A DNA stretch of 64,000 nt. Source: an uncultured Sutterella sp. Lineage in GTDB: Bacteria; Pseudomonadota; Gammaproteobacteria; Burkholderiales; Burkholderiaceae_F. The translations under genes were made by a program, and so were the position numbers. Each line of letters opens with the position of its first letter. Positions within the stretch are counted from its first letter, which is position 1. This document shows, one piece after another, positions 44,218 to 53,803 of this stretch. The notes beneath the pieces are model-generated. The model did not search any database. It was not told where the DNA came from and saw only the letters and a list, made by a program, of their open reading frames with translations. The stretch covers positions 6,563-70,562 of the forward strand of contig CAJKAP010000012.1 of NCBI GenBank assembly GCA_905197905.1. Direction: 5' to 3'.

Positions 44218-45675
44218 TCACAAAAGAGCTAGCGCCTCTTTGCGCGTTTGGTAAACCTTTTTCTGGAAATCCAGAACACTCGTAACCCACTCTTGAAATT
44301 GATTTACCTTAGCGTTTGCAACTTCGAGTTGCTCTGCAATCATGGTTGGAGAGGCGCTACCCGCAGTGCGACGATGAGTCAAAATCAGCGCTGGATCCAT
44401 AGAGGCACGAAGTTTTTCTTCGCTGAGAGGAAACTCTAAAGCGAGATTTTTCTCTTTTGCCCATTCACACCAACATGCACACACTTCTTCGTACTGTACC
44501 GAGGCGGGCGTCTTGCCGTTCGTACGAGCCCAAGTCACTAGTGCAGAAGCAAACCCATGACCAGTGCGGAAATCAACATTGGCATTACGAACTAAGCTAT
44601 CTGCAATCTCTTGCGTGCAAGTCCAATCCGCGTTGAGTTCGGCCAGCGCACGTTCTCGGTCTACTTTGAGATTTTCTACCAAACCTTTAAACGTATAGAT
44701 CACGAACACCGCGTCATCCATAAGGGACTGCATCATGCCAGCGTCCCGCACATCAGGCATTCCTAGTGCGAGATTTTGCATACGAAGCGGTACATTCATC
44801 GCAGCGGCCATAACTAAACCTGCATCGCGACGACAGTCATTGATAATGCCTGGATTGCGCTTTTGAGGCATAGCAGAAGAGTGATACACCCCATTCTTAC
44901 TGACGTATAAAACCCATGGACGGCTCTGGGCATACTGAGTCATAAAGTCAGCCAAGAATGCGTTCACATGAAGCATTAAACTCGTGACGATCTGGCTCAT
45001 TTCTAAAGGCAAATCGTTACCCTGGCATTGCCCAGCATCAAAAGCATTGGTGGCTGGCGCCTCAAACCCGAGTAGCATTGCCATGCGGGAAGAGTCCAAA
45101 TCCCAACCTGTACCATTACATACAGCGCTGCCCATAGGAGAGTGGTTGTAGCGCTCGTAGCACTCCTGAAGGCGGGTCACATCACGAGAGAAAATTTCGT
45201 ACTGAGCAAGAAGATAATGGCTGTAATAAGTCGGTTGAGCCTGCACTCCGTTGGTATACGCAGGAACCAGCGCCTCTTTTTCATTTTCTGCCAAGACTAA
45301 AAGTGCTTTTTGCAGAGCAACCGTGGCATCAATCAATTTCACAATGCGTTCACGGTTCATGGCGGCGTTAGCCGTTGCCAGAATATCTTGGCTAGAACGG
45401 CCGACGTGAAGGACACTACCCTCCATGCCACATTTGGCCAAAAGTTTCGGTTCAAATTGAATATAGAGTTGGCAACGTTCCGCCCCAGGGACTTGTTCTT
45501 CTCTCTCAAGCTCTAACAAGGCATCGCGAATTTTTCGTGCTAAAGACTGCTCTAAGAGTCCTTTTCCTACGTTAGCGACCAGCGAGGCCTCATTAATCGC
45601 CTCGAGCCAATATTGCGTATCGTGCACCGGGCAGTGATCTGGCACCGCCACCTTACCCATATGTAATCCCAACAT
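44218..45675 (-). CDS. Argininosuccinate-lyase-family C-N lyase
   Basis: A 485-residue member of the aspartase/fumarase superfamily. Three conserved regions are clear: HVGRSSQDILAT, QAQPTYYSHYLLA and the signature SSAMPQKRNPGIIND; the C terminus has HRRTAGSASP as in argininosuccinate lyase. Members eliminate fumarate from N-substituted aspartates. There is no other arginine gene nearby, and HVGRSSQD differs from HTGRSRND of true argininosuccinate lyase, so a catabolic relative (N-substituted aspartate lyase) is more likely. I placed the start at 45675, eight bases after GGA. Confidence 0.75.
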   Translation of the reverse strand: MLGLHMGKVAVPDHCPVHDTQYWLEAINEASLVANVGKGLLEQSLARKIRDALLELEREEQVPGAERCQLYIQFEPKLLAKCGMEGSVLHVGRSSQDILATANAAMNRERIVKLIDATVALQKALLVLAENEKEALVPAYTNGVQAQPTYYSHYLLAQYEIFSRDVTRLQECYERYNHSPMGSAVCNGTGWDLDSSRMAMLLGFEAPATNAFDAGQCQGNDLPLEMSQIVTSLMLHVNAFLADFMTQYAQSRPWVLYVSKNGVYHSSAMPQKRNPGIINDCRRDAGLVMAAAMNVPLRMQNLALGMPDVRDAGMMQSLMDDAVFVIYTFKGLVENLKVDRERALAELNADWTCTQEIADSLVRNANVDFRTGHGFASALVTWARTNGKTPASVQYEEVCACWCEWAKEKNLALEFPLSEEKLRASMDPALILTHRRTAGSASPTMIAEQLEVANAKVNQFQEWVTSVLDFQKKVYQTRKEALALL

Positions 45676-45698
45676 CTTTTTATTCCATTTGAAAAATA

Positions 45699-45738
45699 AG
45701 AAGGAGCGGTGAGCAACCACCACAACGCCGCTCCTTCT
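45699..45738 (-). terminator. Intrinsic terminator between porin and lyase genes
   Basis: AGAAGGAGCGG (45699-45709) pairs perfectly with CCGCTCCTTCT (45728-45738); on the minus strand it is followed by TATTTTTC. Inside the locus it would stop most transcripts after the porin, giving high porin and lower lyase levels. Confidence 0.75.
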
Positions 45739-45758
45739 CTAATAAACGCCCTACTTAA

Positions 45759-46946
45759 TTAGAAACGATGCATCAAGCCTAAAATTGCTTCATTGGCGCT
45801 AATGCTTTCTCGCTGCCAATCAGCATCCTGCCAGAAGTAACCACCAATGGCATAAACGGAAGTACGACGAGAGAGCGGATAGAGGTATCCCAAACCAACA
45901 TTGACGCGCTTAAATTTATTCTGCGCTTCAGTGTTCTGGTTTTCGCCCCAACCGTAGCCCACGCTCGCTTTAAGGGTACCTTTAGCAAGAGGTACATCAA
46001 CACCCGTGGCAACTGCCCAAGACTCGAAACCTTTATTCAATTTTTGCCCGATCGCTAACGGAGCAAATTCTTTCGTGGAGTAACCACCGATAGACATCGC
46101 ATTCTTCAAATATTGAACGGTCCCAAAAAGTTTGAAGCTCTCAAACTTATAGTGACCGCCCACCGTCACTTTGTACGTATCACGATCCATCGTGGTGGAA
46201 TTGTTCGCTGCACGAAGCCAATCGACAGCCGCGGCAGCGTAGTAGCGATCTCCAGTTAATGTCGCCCCAATAGCCGTCCAACGATTCGTATCGCTCGTCC
46301 CTTCAGAGGAGTCATTCGTGTTACCTAAAGAGTGCTGAATATGCACGCGCACACCACCAAACGAGGGAGAGATATAGTTCAACATATTGTTCCAACGAGC
46401 AGAGGCCAACGTTCCCACGAACTTCCAGCCACCCGTCATATTTCCCCAACCGGCACCAAAAGGATTCACTTTGCTGTTAAAAATCCCCGTTGTACCAGAA
46501 CCTGTGGAAAGCGCGGGCATACGACCTGCTTTCAGTTCACCAAACGTCTTGGAGCGAATCCCAACGCTCGATTCACGTTCAAAAAGCGGGCTACCAGCGC
46601 CGTAAAGCGTGCCATCATCAGGCAAGAAACCACTTTCAAGATGGAAAATAATTTCGGTATCGTCCGAAATGCTTTCCGAACCTTTAATCCCCCAAGTGCT
46701 CACGTTACCAGTCCCCTGAGAGTAGGAAGAACGGGTTCCCTGGCGCATTACATAGCCTTCGCTATCCACCGTTAAGGCGCGCGACTGCCCCACTGGACCG
46801 CCCATCCCTTTATTGAGGTCTTCATGAAGGTATGCAACTCCTTGGTCTAAGAAGCCGAAAATTTGAACGTTTGCGGCTTGAGCGCTGGTGATACCAATTG
46901 AAGCTAAGCCGAGCAGCAATGCGAGATTTAATGGTTTGATTGTCAT
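45759..46946 (-). CDS. General porin (Gram-negative trimeric type)
   Basis: A 395-residue outer-membrane porin: signal peptide to ~residue 24, FGFLDQGVAYLHED as first strand, GIKGSESISDDTEIIFHLESGF, FGELKAGRM loop region and a C-terminal GLMHRF ending in Phe. It is embedded in the catabolic locus, 20 bases after the amidohydrolase gene, so it is probably tuned to admit that locus's substrate. Confidence 0.9.
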   Translation of the reverse strand: MTIKPLNLALLLGLASIGITSAQAANVQIFGFLDQGVAYLHEDLNKGMGGPVGQSRALTVDSEGYVMRQGTRSSYSQGTGNVSTWGIKGSESISDDTEIIFHLESGFLPDDGTLYGAGSPLFERESSVGIRSKTFGELKAGRMPALSTGSGTTGIFNSKVNPFGAGWGNMTGGWKFVGTLASARWNNMLNYISPSFGGVRVHIQHSLGNTNDSSEGTSDTNRWTAIGATLTGDRYYAAAAVDWLRAANNSTTMDRDTYKVTVGGHYKFESFKLFGTVQYLKNAMSIGGYSTKEFAPLAIGQKLNKGFESWAVATGVDVPLAKGTLKASVGYGWGENQNTEAQNKFKRVNVGLGYLYPLSRRTSVYAIGGYFWQDADWQRESISANEAILGLMHRF

Positions 46947-46966
46947 TTTTTGAGTCCTTGTAAAAG

Positions 46967-48373
46967 TTAAAAACTGGTCGTTTTACTGCGACACAATGAG
47001 GGAATTCCTCCTTCGAGAGACTGTATTTTGAGACCATAACGATGGGCAGCTTGTATGCCCTTCATCGTGCCCAAAACCGTACCTACTCGAGGAATAAGCT
47101 CTCCTTTATTCAAAGCAAGATGCCCACCGATGACGGAATACTGGGCCTTTCTTTGCTGTGGGTCGTAGAGAGTGATATCGGCATCAAATCCTGGAGCTAA
47201 ACGCCCCTTTTCTTCTAACCCCAGCATACGTGCTGGAAGTAGAGAGGTTTTGAAGGCAAAATCTGTTAAAGAAAGTGCGGTGAAGTCCACGAGCAAAAGT
47301 CCCTTTTCTAAGATCACATTGCGTGGTATAGCGCCACCATCGGTACTGATGCCATCAACCAAATAGGTGGCATCTTCGCGTTTAGCACTAGCAAAGTAGA
47401 GGCGAGCTAACGCAGGATTAACCCCACCGAAGGAACCGTCTTTGGCTTCTCTGGAGCGAAGAGCTTCAATCCCCTCTTCACCATCTTTGAGAGCCAAGAG
47501 ACCATCTCGAGCGAGAATGACTGAGAGGGCTCCAGCTTGGATTGCCTTTTCTACACCTTTGCGCGAATTCTCCAGTCCAAGGCGCTGCAATTGAATCTGA
47601 ACGACTTTTGAACGCGGACAATCGTTGTCATCGAAAGTCAGAGGACAACCGTTTCGGTCAGAGAGGTAGCTCTCGGTCACGATTTCTGGATGAGCTTCCA
47701 ATAAAGCACTCATCTCGGCACATTCTTCAAGAACAGATTTGACTCGACCACGACAGTAAGCATTGATATGAGGAAGATGGAAAGCATGACCCTCTGCGAG
47801 AGCAATCGCTTCTTTCACGCCTTCCAAATCAGAGCCTTTTTCGGTACTGCCTGCATGCCAAGCTAAATAAACGTGACGTTGGGCTGCCCTATGCACAAAT
47901 TTCGCGCTTGCTTCAGGCGTCAATGGAAAGTGGCCACCAAGCAGCTTGATACCTAAGGCGCCTTCGGCAAGAGACTGATCAATAAAAGCATCGATATCAG
48001 CGTCCGTAGGTGAATCGTGATGCCAATTCACCCCTGGCAGGACCGCATTCAAAACAGCCACGTTCAATCCCGTTTGCGTTTTAGCCATATCAGCCAAAAC
48101 GGTTTCGACGGGACCTGCCATTTCAATACATGTTGTCACCCCAGCCATTGCTGCCATACGATGCCCTAAGGCATTAGGCGCTAAATGTAGGTGAGTATCG
48201 ATAACACCTGGTTGGGCCACCAAACCTTCAGCAGGAATTTCCTGCAACGCATGGTCAGCAATATCTTCTGCAATTTGCGCAATTTTTCCTGAAGAAACAG
48301 CAATATCTGCGCGTAACTGGACACCATCAATTGGATCTACCACAGAAGCGCCACGGATAATTAGATCGAACAT
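46967..48373 (-). CDS. Cyclic amidohydrolase/dihydroorotase-like metallohydrolase
   Basis: A 468-residue amidohydrolase-superfamily protein: DTHLHLAP (HxH), GIKLLGGH with the carbamylatable Lys, WHAGS and HLPHINAYCRG His ligands, and LVDGISTDGG with the catalytic Asp; LAPGFDADITLYD is the typical C-terminal beta segment. It fits dihydroorotase, hydantoinase and N-acyl-D-amino-acid deacylase relatives. In this locus it would open a cyclic imide/amide or remove an N-acyl group before the lyase acts. AGGAG precedes ATG 48373. The substrate is not recognisable. Confidence 0.8.
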   Translation of the reverse strand: MFDLIIRGASVVDPIDGVQLRADIAVSSGKIAQIAEDIADHALQEIPAEGLVAQPGVIDTHLHLAPNALGHRMAAMAGVTTCIEMAGPVETVLADMAKTQTGLNVAVLNAVLPGVNWHHDSPTDADIDAFIDQSLAEGALGIKLLGGHFPLTPEASAKFVHRAAQRHVYLAWHAGSTEKGSDLEGVKEAIALAEGHAFHLPHINAYCRGRVKSVLEECAEMSALLEAHPEIVTESYLSDRNGCPLTFDDNDCPRSKVVQIQLQRLGLENSRKGVEKAIQAGALSVILARDGLLALKDGEEGIEALRSREAKDGSFGGVNPALARLYFASAKREDATYLVDGISTDGGAIPRNVILEKGLLLVDFTALSLTDFAFKTSLLPARMLGLEEKGRLAPGFDADITLYDPQQRKAQYSVIGGHLALNKGELIPRVGTVLGTMKGIQAAHRYGLKIQSLEGGIPSLCRSKTTSF

Positions 48374-48383
48374 CTATGTGCTC

Positions 48384-49655
48384 CTATAGAACGACCAACC
48401 CCGCCACAATAGCGGCAATTAGCATTCCAGGGAAAAGTCGTTTTGCCACGCTAATAGGATCAGCACTAGCCATACCAGCCACGATGATGATGGCGCCGGC
48501 CAACGGACTTGCCGTGCGACCAAACTGACCTGCGAAAATAGCGAGAAGGCCTAAGGCGTGGCTTTCCATGCCGAAACTCGCGGCGTGAGGGGTAACAGCC
48601 TGGTTAAAGGCCCAAATAGCAGCCTCACCCGAACCCGTACCAATAGCCATCAAGAATGGACCTAAAGCAGCGCCCCAGCGAGCAAATTCGTTAGAAGACT
48701 TCAGCGTGTTGATGAAGGCATCCACAGCGCCAGTGACTTGCAAGCCAGCAGAGAAAACACCTGCAGCCACAATTAAGCCAATCACTTGAGCGTAGCCCTG
48801 CCCCATACCCTTAAAGAAAGCCTTAGAGAGGTCGCCAGGGTTAGCAAGCGTGATAAGACCAATGACGACGATACCTGCCAACATGGCGCTCACAACGTCA
48901 ATACCAGCCTTGGGGAACCAAACGGTACCGACAACGAGAATCACCAACGGCACAAGCGGGGCAATGGCTTTGAGCGGGTTGATCTTATCGAGCACTTTCG
49001 ACTCAGACGTATTCACGTTGAGTTCTTCCGCGCTCGGCTTGTGGTCACGGTATTTCAAGATGCTGATTGCCGAGTTAATTACTGTAGCGAGTAAGGTCAA
49101 ACCAACGATATAAGGAGCGGCCCAAACAATAAAGGCAATCAAGTCCATATTGGCCATCTTGGCCACATAGATGTCATGCGCACAACCTGGATTCAAAAGC
49201 AAACCACACATGGTGCCACCACCCACCGCTGCCGCAGCAGCAGAAGGACGAATACCAGAACGAATCAATAGAGGAATGAAGGTTGCGCCAGCCGTTGCTG
49301 CAGTTCCAGCGGCGGACATGATGGCAATGTTGATGCCGAAAGTCAGAATCGTTGCCATAGGGATAAGCAAACCACCTAACTTCTTAAGAGGGGCAGCTAA
49401 AGCAGAGACGAGGTGTTCGTCACATTTGGATGCCGTTACAACGGCAGCAAAGCCCATTGCAGTACAAATAGCGGGCACCAAAGTGCCGTTGGTCATGCCT
49501 TTGACAAAGGCTTGAAACCCTTTAATAGGTTCGCCAGCCGCGATACACATCGCGAATCCAGCAAGTACTAGCAACATGCGCGTTTCATAGCGCTTAATCA
49601 ATCCGATTACCGTAAGTACAATCATGGCAATCGCAAACCAAATTTGCCAAGTCAT
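48384..49655 (-). CDS. DcuC-like dicarboxylate carrier
   Basis: A 423-residue inner-membrane protein with about twelve helices, of the DcuC/anaerobic C4-dicarboxylate transporter group (LLNPGCAHDIYVAKMANM, GTGSGEAAIWAFNQAVTPHAASFG, QFGRTASPLAGAIIIVAGMA). It is the first gene of the locus, with CAGGAG before ATG 49655, and would take up the substrate or exchange succinate for it. Upstream is the divergent LysR regulator. Confidence 0.75.
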   Translation of the reverse strand: MTWQIWFAIAMIVLTVIGLIKRYETRMLLVLAGFAMCIAAGEPIKGFQAFVKGMTNGTLVPAICTAMGFAAVVTASKCDEHLVSALAAPLKKLGGLLIPMATILTFGINIAIMSAAGTAATAGATFIPLLIRSGIRPSAAAAAVGGGTMCGLLLNPGCAHDIYVAKMANMDLIAFIVWAAPYIVGLTLLATVINSAISILKYRDHKPSAEELNVNTSESKVLDKINPLKAIAPLVPLVILVVGTVWFPKAGIDVVSAMLAGIVVIGLITLANPGDLSKAFFKGMGQGYAQVIGLIVAAGVFSAGLQVTGAVDAFINTLKSSNEFARWGAALGPFLMAIGTGSGEAAIWAFNQAVTPHAASFGMESHALGLLAIFAGQFGRTASPLAGAIIIVAGMASADPISVAKRLFPGMLIAAIVAGLVVL

Positions 49656-49902
49656 CGAGTTCTCCTGTAGTGAATCTTGTCCGACTTTTGGGGTGTCGGC
49701 AGATAGCATTATCTCGACTTGATGACAAACAATAAAACCAATAATTCCAACTATTTATTGTCATTTTTTCAACAATAAGTATTGAAATTAAGGGTAAAAT
49801 GATCGAAAGACCTAATCCTAGTGAATAGCTATTTTTCAAAAAATACAACTGGTCATTGCAAAAATCGCAATAATTTAGGGAAACTCCTAAGGGAGAAATA
49901 TC
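49656..49902. promoter_or_regulatory. Divergent promoter region of the LysR locus
   Basis: An AT-rich spacer. CAATAAGTATTG near 49783-49794 is a palindrome, and ATGACA...ACAATAAA near 49721-49736 is mirrored by TTTATTGTCAT near 49758-49768. These fit the repeated dyads bound by LysR proteins between divergent genes. Which dyad is the operator is inference. Confidence 0.5.
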
Positions 49903-50856
49903 ATGGATCGTCTCGACGACTTATCAACTTGGCGCATGTTTTGTGAAATTGTGCGCTCTGAGGGATTAAATGCCGCTTGTGAACGTCTCAATTGCGAACC
50001 TAGTAAAGTAAGCCGCGCCCTAAAGTCTTTGGAAGATCGTTTAGGTTCCCCTCTCTTTTCTCGCAACGGGCGACGTATTCAACTCACAGAATTTGGCAGA
50101 GTAGCATACGAGAAAGTTTTGCCAATTCTCGCCCTACATGGGGAAATGCTCCAAGAGCTCAAAGGAGATAAAAATAATTTGTCTGGTCTGATTCGTGTTG
50201 CTTCTCACGCAGGGATTGGGCCAGCAGAAATTACGCCAGCCTTGGTCGAATTCCAGCAAATTTACCCTGATATCCAGTTTGAGCTCACAGAGCTCAGCTC
50301 TCCCATTCCTCACGGTTTTGTGACAGTGGACGGACACTTGAATGATGTCATCATTGGGTACGGTAATGATGACCCCATCGAAGGAGTGATTAAGCGCTAC
50401 AGTGGAGAAATGCCTTTTGTGGCCTGCGCCTCTCCTCTTTATATCAAGCGACATGGATTAGCGCGCACTCCAGAAGAGTGTCAAAAGCATACAGGGATCT
50501 TGATTAATAGTCCGACCAGAACAGCTACCACAACGTTGAGCAACGGAAAGCGCACTGCGGAATTAGTTTGGAAAAACTCTCTCACCGTGCACAGCCTCAA
50601 TTCGGCTAAAACCGCCTTGATGCTTGGCGCAGGGATCGTACCCGATCTTCCTCTTTTTCACTGCATGAGAGAGATTGAAGAAAAAACCATCGTTCCTGTT
50701 TTGGAAGGTTGGCATCGCAAATCAGCTTCTTGTTTCGTCTTTGTCCGAGAAGAAGCGTACCAAAAACGTCGCGTTCAGGTCTTTGTGGACTGGATTGCTG
50801 CTCGGGAACATAACTTCCTACAGGCTTTGACCCAACGCTTCCCCTCTTTCTTCTAA
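49903..50856 (+). CDS. LysR family regulator of the adjacent locus
   Basis: A 317-residue LysR protein: helix-turn-helix at residues ~18-60 (GLNAACERLNCEPSKVSRALKSLEDRLGSPLFSR), then a substrate-binding domain (GLIRVASHAGIGPAEITPAL onward). Divergent from the DcuC-amidohydrolase-porin-lyase-MFS-amidase genes, so it probably senses their substrate or a product. AGGGAG precedes ATG 49903. Confidence 0.88.
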   Translation: MDRLDDLSTWRMFCEIVRSEGLNAACERLNCEPSKVSRALKSLEDRLGSPLFSRNGRRIQLTEFGRVAYEKVLPILALHGEMLQELKGDKNNLSGLIRVASHAGIGPAEITPALVEFQQIYPDIQFELTELSSPIPHGFVTVDGHLNDVIIGYGNDDPIEGVIKRYSGEMPFVACASPLYIKRHGLARTPEECQKHTGILINSPTRTATTTLSNGKRTAELVWKNSLTVHSLNSAKTALMLGAGIVPDLPLFHCMREIEEKTIVPVLEGWHRKSASCFVFVREEAYQKRRVQVFVDWIAAREHNFLQALTQRFPSFF

Positions 50857-50865
50857 CAACGCTTT

Positions 50866-50900
50866 TAAAAAGACGCTTTCCTGGAAAAGCGTCTTTTCCC
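50866..50900 (+). terminator. Intrinsic terminator after the LysR gene
   Basis: AAAAGACGCTTT (50868-50879) pairs with AAAGCGTCTTTT (50886-50897). Confidence 0.85.
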
Positions 50901-51409
50901 ATATACACACCTGGGAGAATCTGATTTTCTACATCTTTAGAATTATTTTTGTTGAAAACGATTCTCATTATATATAAAAATTTCTAAATTCTCCTTATTG
51001 AGTTGCATTCTATGCAACAGTCCCTCTCTTCTCTACTTAACTCAAAATAATAATAAAATCATATAGTTAGAAAAATTTTACAAGATCCTACCACATCAAT
51101 ACTTGGAGAGATCCACCAAACTTCTATAGATAATTTTTTCTATTTTTTATAAAAAACACTCACTATGAGGTAGTTGAGATAATCCTTTTTGATAATTCAT
51201 ATCTTGTACCCCTATAAAGACGGCGGCTCTTTTTTCGCTTTAGGTGGGTCCTCCCACTCTCTCATCAGAACAATATTGGGTGGATCAACCTTTCCTATCG
51301 ATACACGACCGCCAGCACAAGATCCTCTTTCTCATAGTCTCTCGGCAGCCAAGTTCCTGTCTGGTAGAAAAATCCAAAAACATCAACACCCCTTTTGGAG
51401 AGCAAAAGT
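50901..51409 (+). promoter_or_regulatory. Upstream region of the DmsA-like gene
   Basis: About 510 AT-rich bases without a credible gene. GAAAACGATTCTCATTATA near 50954-50972 resembles a Fur box. GTTGCATTCTATGCAAC at 51002-51018 is a perfect 7-3-7 palindrome and a good operator candidate. The short open frames at 51189-51549 run out of or over the real gene start and lack codon signal. Confidence 0.4.
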
Positions 51410-53785
51410 ATGACCCCAATGTTTACGAGTCGTCGTGCGCTTTTAAAAGCACTCGCGCTCACCTCTCTCCCGCTCGCCCCACTGAGCCGTGCTGTTGCAG
51501 CCGCCGTGGAAGACCTCGGGCAATACAGCTGGTGCGCTTGTATCATTAACTGTGGCCAGCGTTGCGCACTGCGCTGTTTTACGAAAAATGGTCAAGTAAT
51601 CCGCATCGAAACAGACAACACCCATCCAGATACTCTGGGTGAACGCCAACTGCGCGCCTGTCAACGTGGTCGTTCCATGCGCGAACGCATTTATTCCAAT
51701 GATCGCTTGAAGTACCCAATGAAGCGCATAGGTGCTCGCGGTGAAGGCAAATTTGAACGCATTTCTTGGGAAGAAGCTGTCAAAACGATTGCTTCTGAAT
51801 GGACGCGTATTAAAGAAAAATACGGTAATGACAGTATTTATTGGCAGTACTGCTCTGGTCAACAGTCACTCGTGAGCTCTCGTCGCGCATGGCAACGCCT
51901 CATGAATTTGATGGGCGGTTACCTCCAGTACTATGGTTCTTACTCGAACGCTCAGCTCGCCGCTTCTTTCCCGCTAACCTACGGTGGTCGCCCAGCCTCT
52001 TTGCCGAGCGAAATCTCGAACGCTGAACTCTATGTCTTGTTTGGGAACAATCCCTCTGTCACCCGTCCTTCTGGCGGTGGTAAGGGCTTCCAGATCGATG
52101 CTGCACTCTCTAAGAAGCGCCCTCGTATTATCGTCATTGACCCGTGTTTTACCGACACCGCCTCTACTCGTGCCGATGAATGGATTCCTATTCGTCCAGG
52201 TACCGATGCCGCTTTAGTTTCTGCTCTCGCGTATGAATGGATTCGCAAAGGTGAAGTCAATCAGGCTTTTCTTGATCGCTACTGTGTAGGCTACGATGAA
52301 AAAACATTGCCCGCCTCGGCACCAAAGAATTCCGACTACAAGTCCTATATTTTAGGCCACGGCCCAGATAAGACGCCCAAGACCCCAGAATGGGCTTCTC
52401 CCATCACAGGCATCCCTGTCGATGTAATTCGTCATTTAGCGCACCAAATGGCTCATACCAAACCTCTCTTTGTTTCTCAAGGTTGGGGTCCGCAGCGTAC
52501 AGCCAATGGCGAAAATAACGCTCGCGCTATTGCTATGGTGCCAATTCTCTTGGGACAAGTTGGTCTGCCAGGAACAAACTCCGGCGAACACGAAGGAAAC
52601 ACTCCCTTCCCAGCGGTGTATCTCCCCATTGGTAAGAACCCCATCAAGGCAACGATTCCAGTCTATATGTGGACGGATGCCATTTTGCGTGGCCATGAAA
52701 TGAGCCGCCGTACCGATGCCGTCAAGGGTGTCGAACAGCTGAAATCTGATATCAAGATGATCATCAACTCTGGTGGCAATACCATGATCAATCAACATGG
52801 TGACTGCAACTGGACGCATAAAGTCCTTCAAGATACCAGTAAGCTGGAATTCTTGGTGGTCTGTGACAACATGATGACGCCAAGCGCTCGCTACGCTGAT
52901 ATTCTGCTCCCTGATATCTTGGGACCAGAAACTAATGACATTGCGGCTAATGGTGGTAGCCATGGCGACGTTGCCGCTCTTTTGGCTATTCAAGAAGCTG
53001 TCAAACCGCAATTTGAACAGAAACCAAGCTGGGAAATCTGTCGCTTGATCGCTGCGGAACTGGGTCTTGAAGAAGCCTATACCGAAGGGCGTGATCAGAT
53101 GGGTTGGGTGAAGTGGTGCTACAACGAAACACGCAAAAAAGTGCCGCAGCTTCCTTCCTTTGATGAATTCTGGAAAGCTGGTCTAGCTAAGGTTTGGCAC
53201 TACCGCAAAGATCCGATTGCTCTCGCTTCTTTCCGTGCCGATCCTGAAAAGAATAAATTGAAGACTCCTTCTGGGAAGATCGAAATTTATTCGGAACGCC
53301 TCGCAAAAGAAACCGCTGATTGGATTCTCCCGGAAGGCGACAAGATTTCGCCAATTCCGACCTTCGATCAGACCTGGGATATGCCAGGTTCTGAAGAGGC
53401 GAAGAAATTCCCGTTGCAGTGCTTCGGCTTCCATGGTCACGGTCGCATCCATTCGACCTTCCACAACCTGCCACGTTTGCGTAGTCTGCACCCCGATGCG
53501 GTCTATATGAATGTGTTGGATGCCGCTGAACGTGGTATTTCTGATGGAGACAAAGTCTATATCTTCAATGATCGTGGCACGGTTCTACTTCCTGCTCGCG
53601 TCACTCCTCGCATCATGCCAGGCGTTGTGACCATTCCTCAAGGTGCTTGGTATCAACCCAAGACGATCAATGGAAAGACTGTGGACGTAGGTGGCTGTAT
53701 TAACACGCTAACCAACCACCGTCCTAGCCCATACGCTAAAGGGAACGCTCAACACAACATCATGGTTAATGTTCGCAAGGCCTAA
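51410..53785 (+). CDS. DmsA-type molybdopterin reductase, catalytic subunit
   Basis: A 791-residue exported molybdoenzyme with a twin-arginine signal (FTSRRALLKALALTS). Cys44-x3-Cys48-x3-Cys52 and a later Cys (RACQRGRS) bind the FS0 4Fe-4S cluster, as in DmsA. YGSYSNAQLAASF carries the likely Mo-ligating Ser, and IRPGTDAALVSAL, GWGPQRTANGENNARA and DNMMTPSARYADILLPD are cofactor loops. ATG 51410 follows GGAGAGC; TTG 51395 lies in that site. It probably reduces a sulfoxide or N-oxide in the periplasm with electrons from the Fe-S subunit encoded next. Confidence 0.85.
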   Translation: MTPMFTSRRALLKALALTSLPLAPLSRAVAAAVEDLGQYSWCACIINCGQRCALRCFTKNGQVIRIETDNTHPDTLGERQLRACQRGRSMRERIYSNDRLKYPMKRIGARGEGKFERISWEEAVKTIASEWTRIKEKYGNDSIYWQYCSGQQSLVSSRRAWQRLMNLMGGYLQYYGSYSNAQLAASFPLTYGGRPASLPSEISNAELYVLFGNNPSVTRPSGGGKGFQIDAALSKKRPRIIVIDPCFTDTASTRADEWIPIRPGTDAALVSALAYEWIRKGEVNQAFLDRYCVGYDEKTLPASAPKNSDYKSYILGHGPDKTPKTPEWASPITGIPVDVIRHLAHQMAHTKPLFVSQGWGPQRTANGENNARAIAMVPILLGQVGLPGTNSGEHEGNTPFPAVYLPIGKNPIKATIPVYMWTDAILRGHEMSRRTDAVKGVEQLKSDIKMIINSGGNTMINQHGDCNWTHKVLQDTSKLEFLVVCDNMMTPSARYADILLPDILGPETNDIAANGGSHGDVAALLAIQEAVKPQFEQKPSWEICRLIAAELGLEEAYTEGRDQMGWVKWCYNETRKKVPQLPSFDEFWKAGLAKVWHYRKDPIALASFRADPEKNKLKTPSGKIEIYSERLAKETADWILPEGDKISPIPTFDQTWDMPGSEEAKKFPLQCFGFHGHGRIHSTFHNLPRLRSLHPDAVYMNVLDAAERGISDGDKVYIFNDRGTVLLPARVTPRIMPGVVTIPQGAWYQPKTINGKTVDVGGCINTLTNHRPSPYAKGNAQHNIMVNVRKA

Positions 53786-53803
53786 CAAAGGGAGGATAAC
53801 AAG

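Noticed and set aside
44218..45675. Calling the lyase argH.
   Set aside because: HVGRSSQD and SSAMPQKRNP deviate from typical argininosuccinate lyase, and the locus is catabolic with no arginine genes.
51189..51549. Two short plus-strand open frames before the DmsA-like gene.
   Set aside because: No ribosome sites, and they run into the real gene in another frame.
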